Below are positions 14,032 to 14,317 of a stretch of 14,317 nucleotides of DNA, in pieces; position 1 is the first letter of the stretch, and every line of letters starts with the position of its first letter. The DNA comes from an uncultured Mogibacterium sp. GTDB lineage: Bacteria; Bacillota_A; Clostridia; Peptostreptococcales; Anaerovoracaceae. The notes beneath the pieces were generated by a model. The model was not told the DNA's origin and made no database searches. It saw only the letters and a list, made by a program, of their open reading frames with translations. Both the position numbers and the translations under genes were made by a program. The stretch is from the NCBI RefSeq assembly GCF_938039775.1, contig NZ_CALHTQ010000047.1:1-14317 (forward strand). The letters run 5' to 3'.

Positions 14032-14317
14032 TATTTGCCATAAACCTTTCTGTCCTGCTCCACTTTCTTATCCATCTTGAACTGTTTACGGAATTCTTCT
14101 ACGGAGCCAGGTAGTTTTTTTATATCGGATTTGTTATATAGAATACAATAATATCGATGTCTGTCATATGATCCACTTTTTTCCATATACCCTAGGACAT
14201 AGTATCCATTTTTTGTTAAAATAACACTTTTCTCTGCGACTCTACCTTGATTCTTTGCTATGCGTTTATCACCTTCAAATATTCCTCGACTATAATAATT
14301 AATCTTTTTATTTTTAA
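13989..14317 (-). CDS. hypothetical protein, C-terminal part (5' end outside window)
   Basis: The minus-strand frame is open from the window's right edge to a TAG at 13989, giving at least 108 residues with no stop. An internal ATG at 14186 is not a convincing start because the frame continues upstream with protein-like content (KINYYSRGIFEGDK, ILTKNGYYVLGYMEKSG). The product is rich in Tyr, Lys and Arg, with no cysteine cluster, signal or clear membrane segment in the visible part. I do not recognise the family. It converges on the lipoprotein gene. Its last codons are formed by one arm of a 13-bp inverted repeat. Confidence 0.65.
   Translation of the reverse strand, partial: KNKKINYYSRGIFEGDKRIAKNQGRVAEKSVILTKNGYYVLGYMEKSGSYDRHRYYCILYNKSDIKKLPGSVEEFRKQFKMDKKVEQDRKVYGKYYRENATTYAVFSR

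Noticed and set aside
1..14317. CRISPR array or insertion sequence
   Set aside because: No regularly spaced repeats and no transposase-like protein or paired terminal repeats were seen.

Overview
The window looks like DNA from an anaerobic Firmicute of the class Clostridia. The evidence is purine-rich GGAGG-type ribosome binding sites, a tRNA without encoded CCA, an AT-rich background, an oxygen-sensitive set of enzymes, and nitrogenase-like proteins of a kind I associate with clostridia. I cannot name a genus.

Layout. (1) Bases 1-1356, minus strand: the 3'-truncated end of a PgeF/YfiH-type multicopper-oxidase-fold gene, and upstream of it a HAD-family phosphatase broken by a frameshift. (2) Bases 1461-1618: a minus-strand tRNA-Glu(CUC) with its own promoter and terminator. 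Two mismatches in its acceptor stem suggest that two different tRNA genes were joined here, so the DNA left and right of this point may not belong to the same genome. (3) Bases 1672-9747, minus strand: a tightly packed seven-gene operon reading nflH1-nflD1-nflK1-hypF-hypC-hypD-hypE (nfl = nitrogenase-like). (4) Bases 9748-10020: a divergent control region with a good promoter in each direction. The left-going transcript has a structured leader ending in an intrinsic terminator, a candidate riboswitch or attenuator. The right-going transcript has a 5' stem-loop. (5) Bases 10021-13885, plus strand: a second, paralogous nflH2-nflD2-nflK2 set followed closely by a small lipoprotein gene and a terminator. 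(6) Bases 13989-14317, minus strand: the 3' end of an unrecognised gene.

How the genes may work together. HypF and HypE make the cyanide ligand from carbamoyl phosphate. HypC and HypD build the Fe(CN)2CO unit that normally goes into [NiFe]-hydrogenase. Here these four genes sit in one transcription unit with a nitrogenase-like reductase and two catalytic-type subunits. The nickel-insertion genes hypA and hypB, an endopeptidase gene and hydrogenase structural genes are all absent from the window. Both NflH proteins keep the P-loop and both [4Fe-4S] cysteines of the nitrogenase Fe protein. The D/K subunits keep only part of the P-cluster cysteine set and show no equivalent of the FeMo-co cysteine, so nitrogen fixation is unlikely. 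The most interesting reading is a nitrogenase-like redox system whose metallocentre or substrate involves an Fe-CN/CO unit. That is inference from gene order and needs comparative and biochemical tests.
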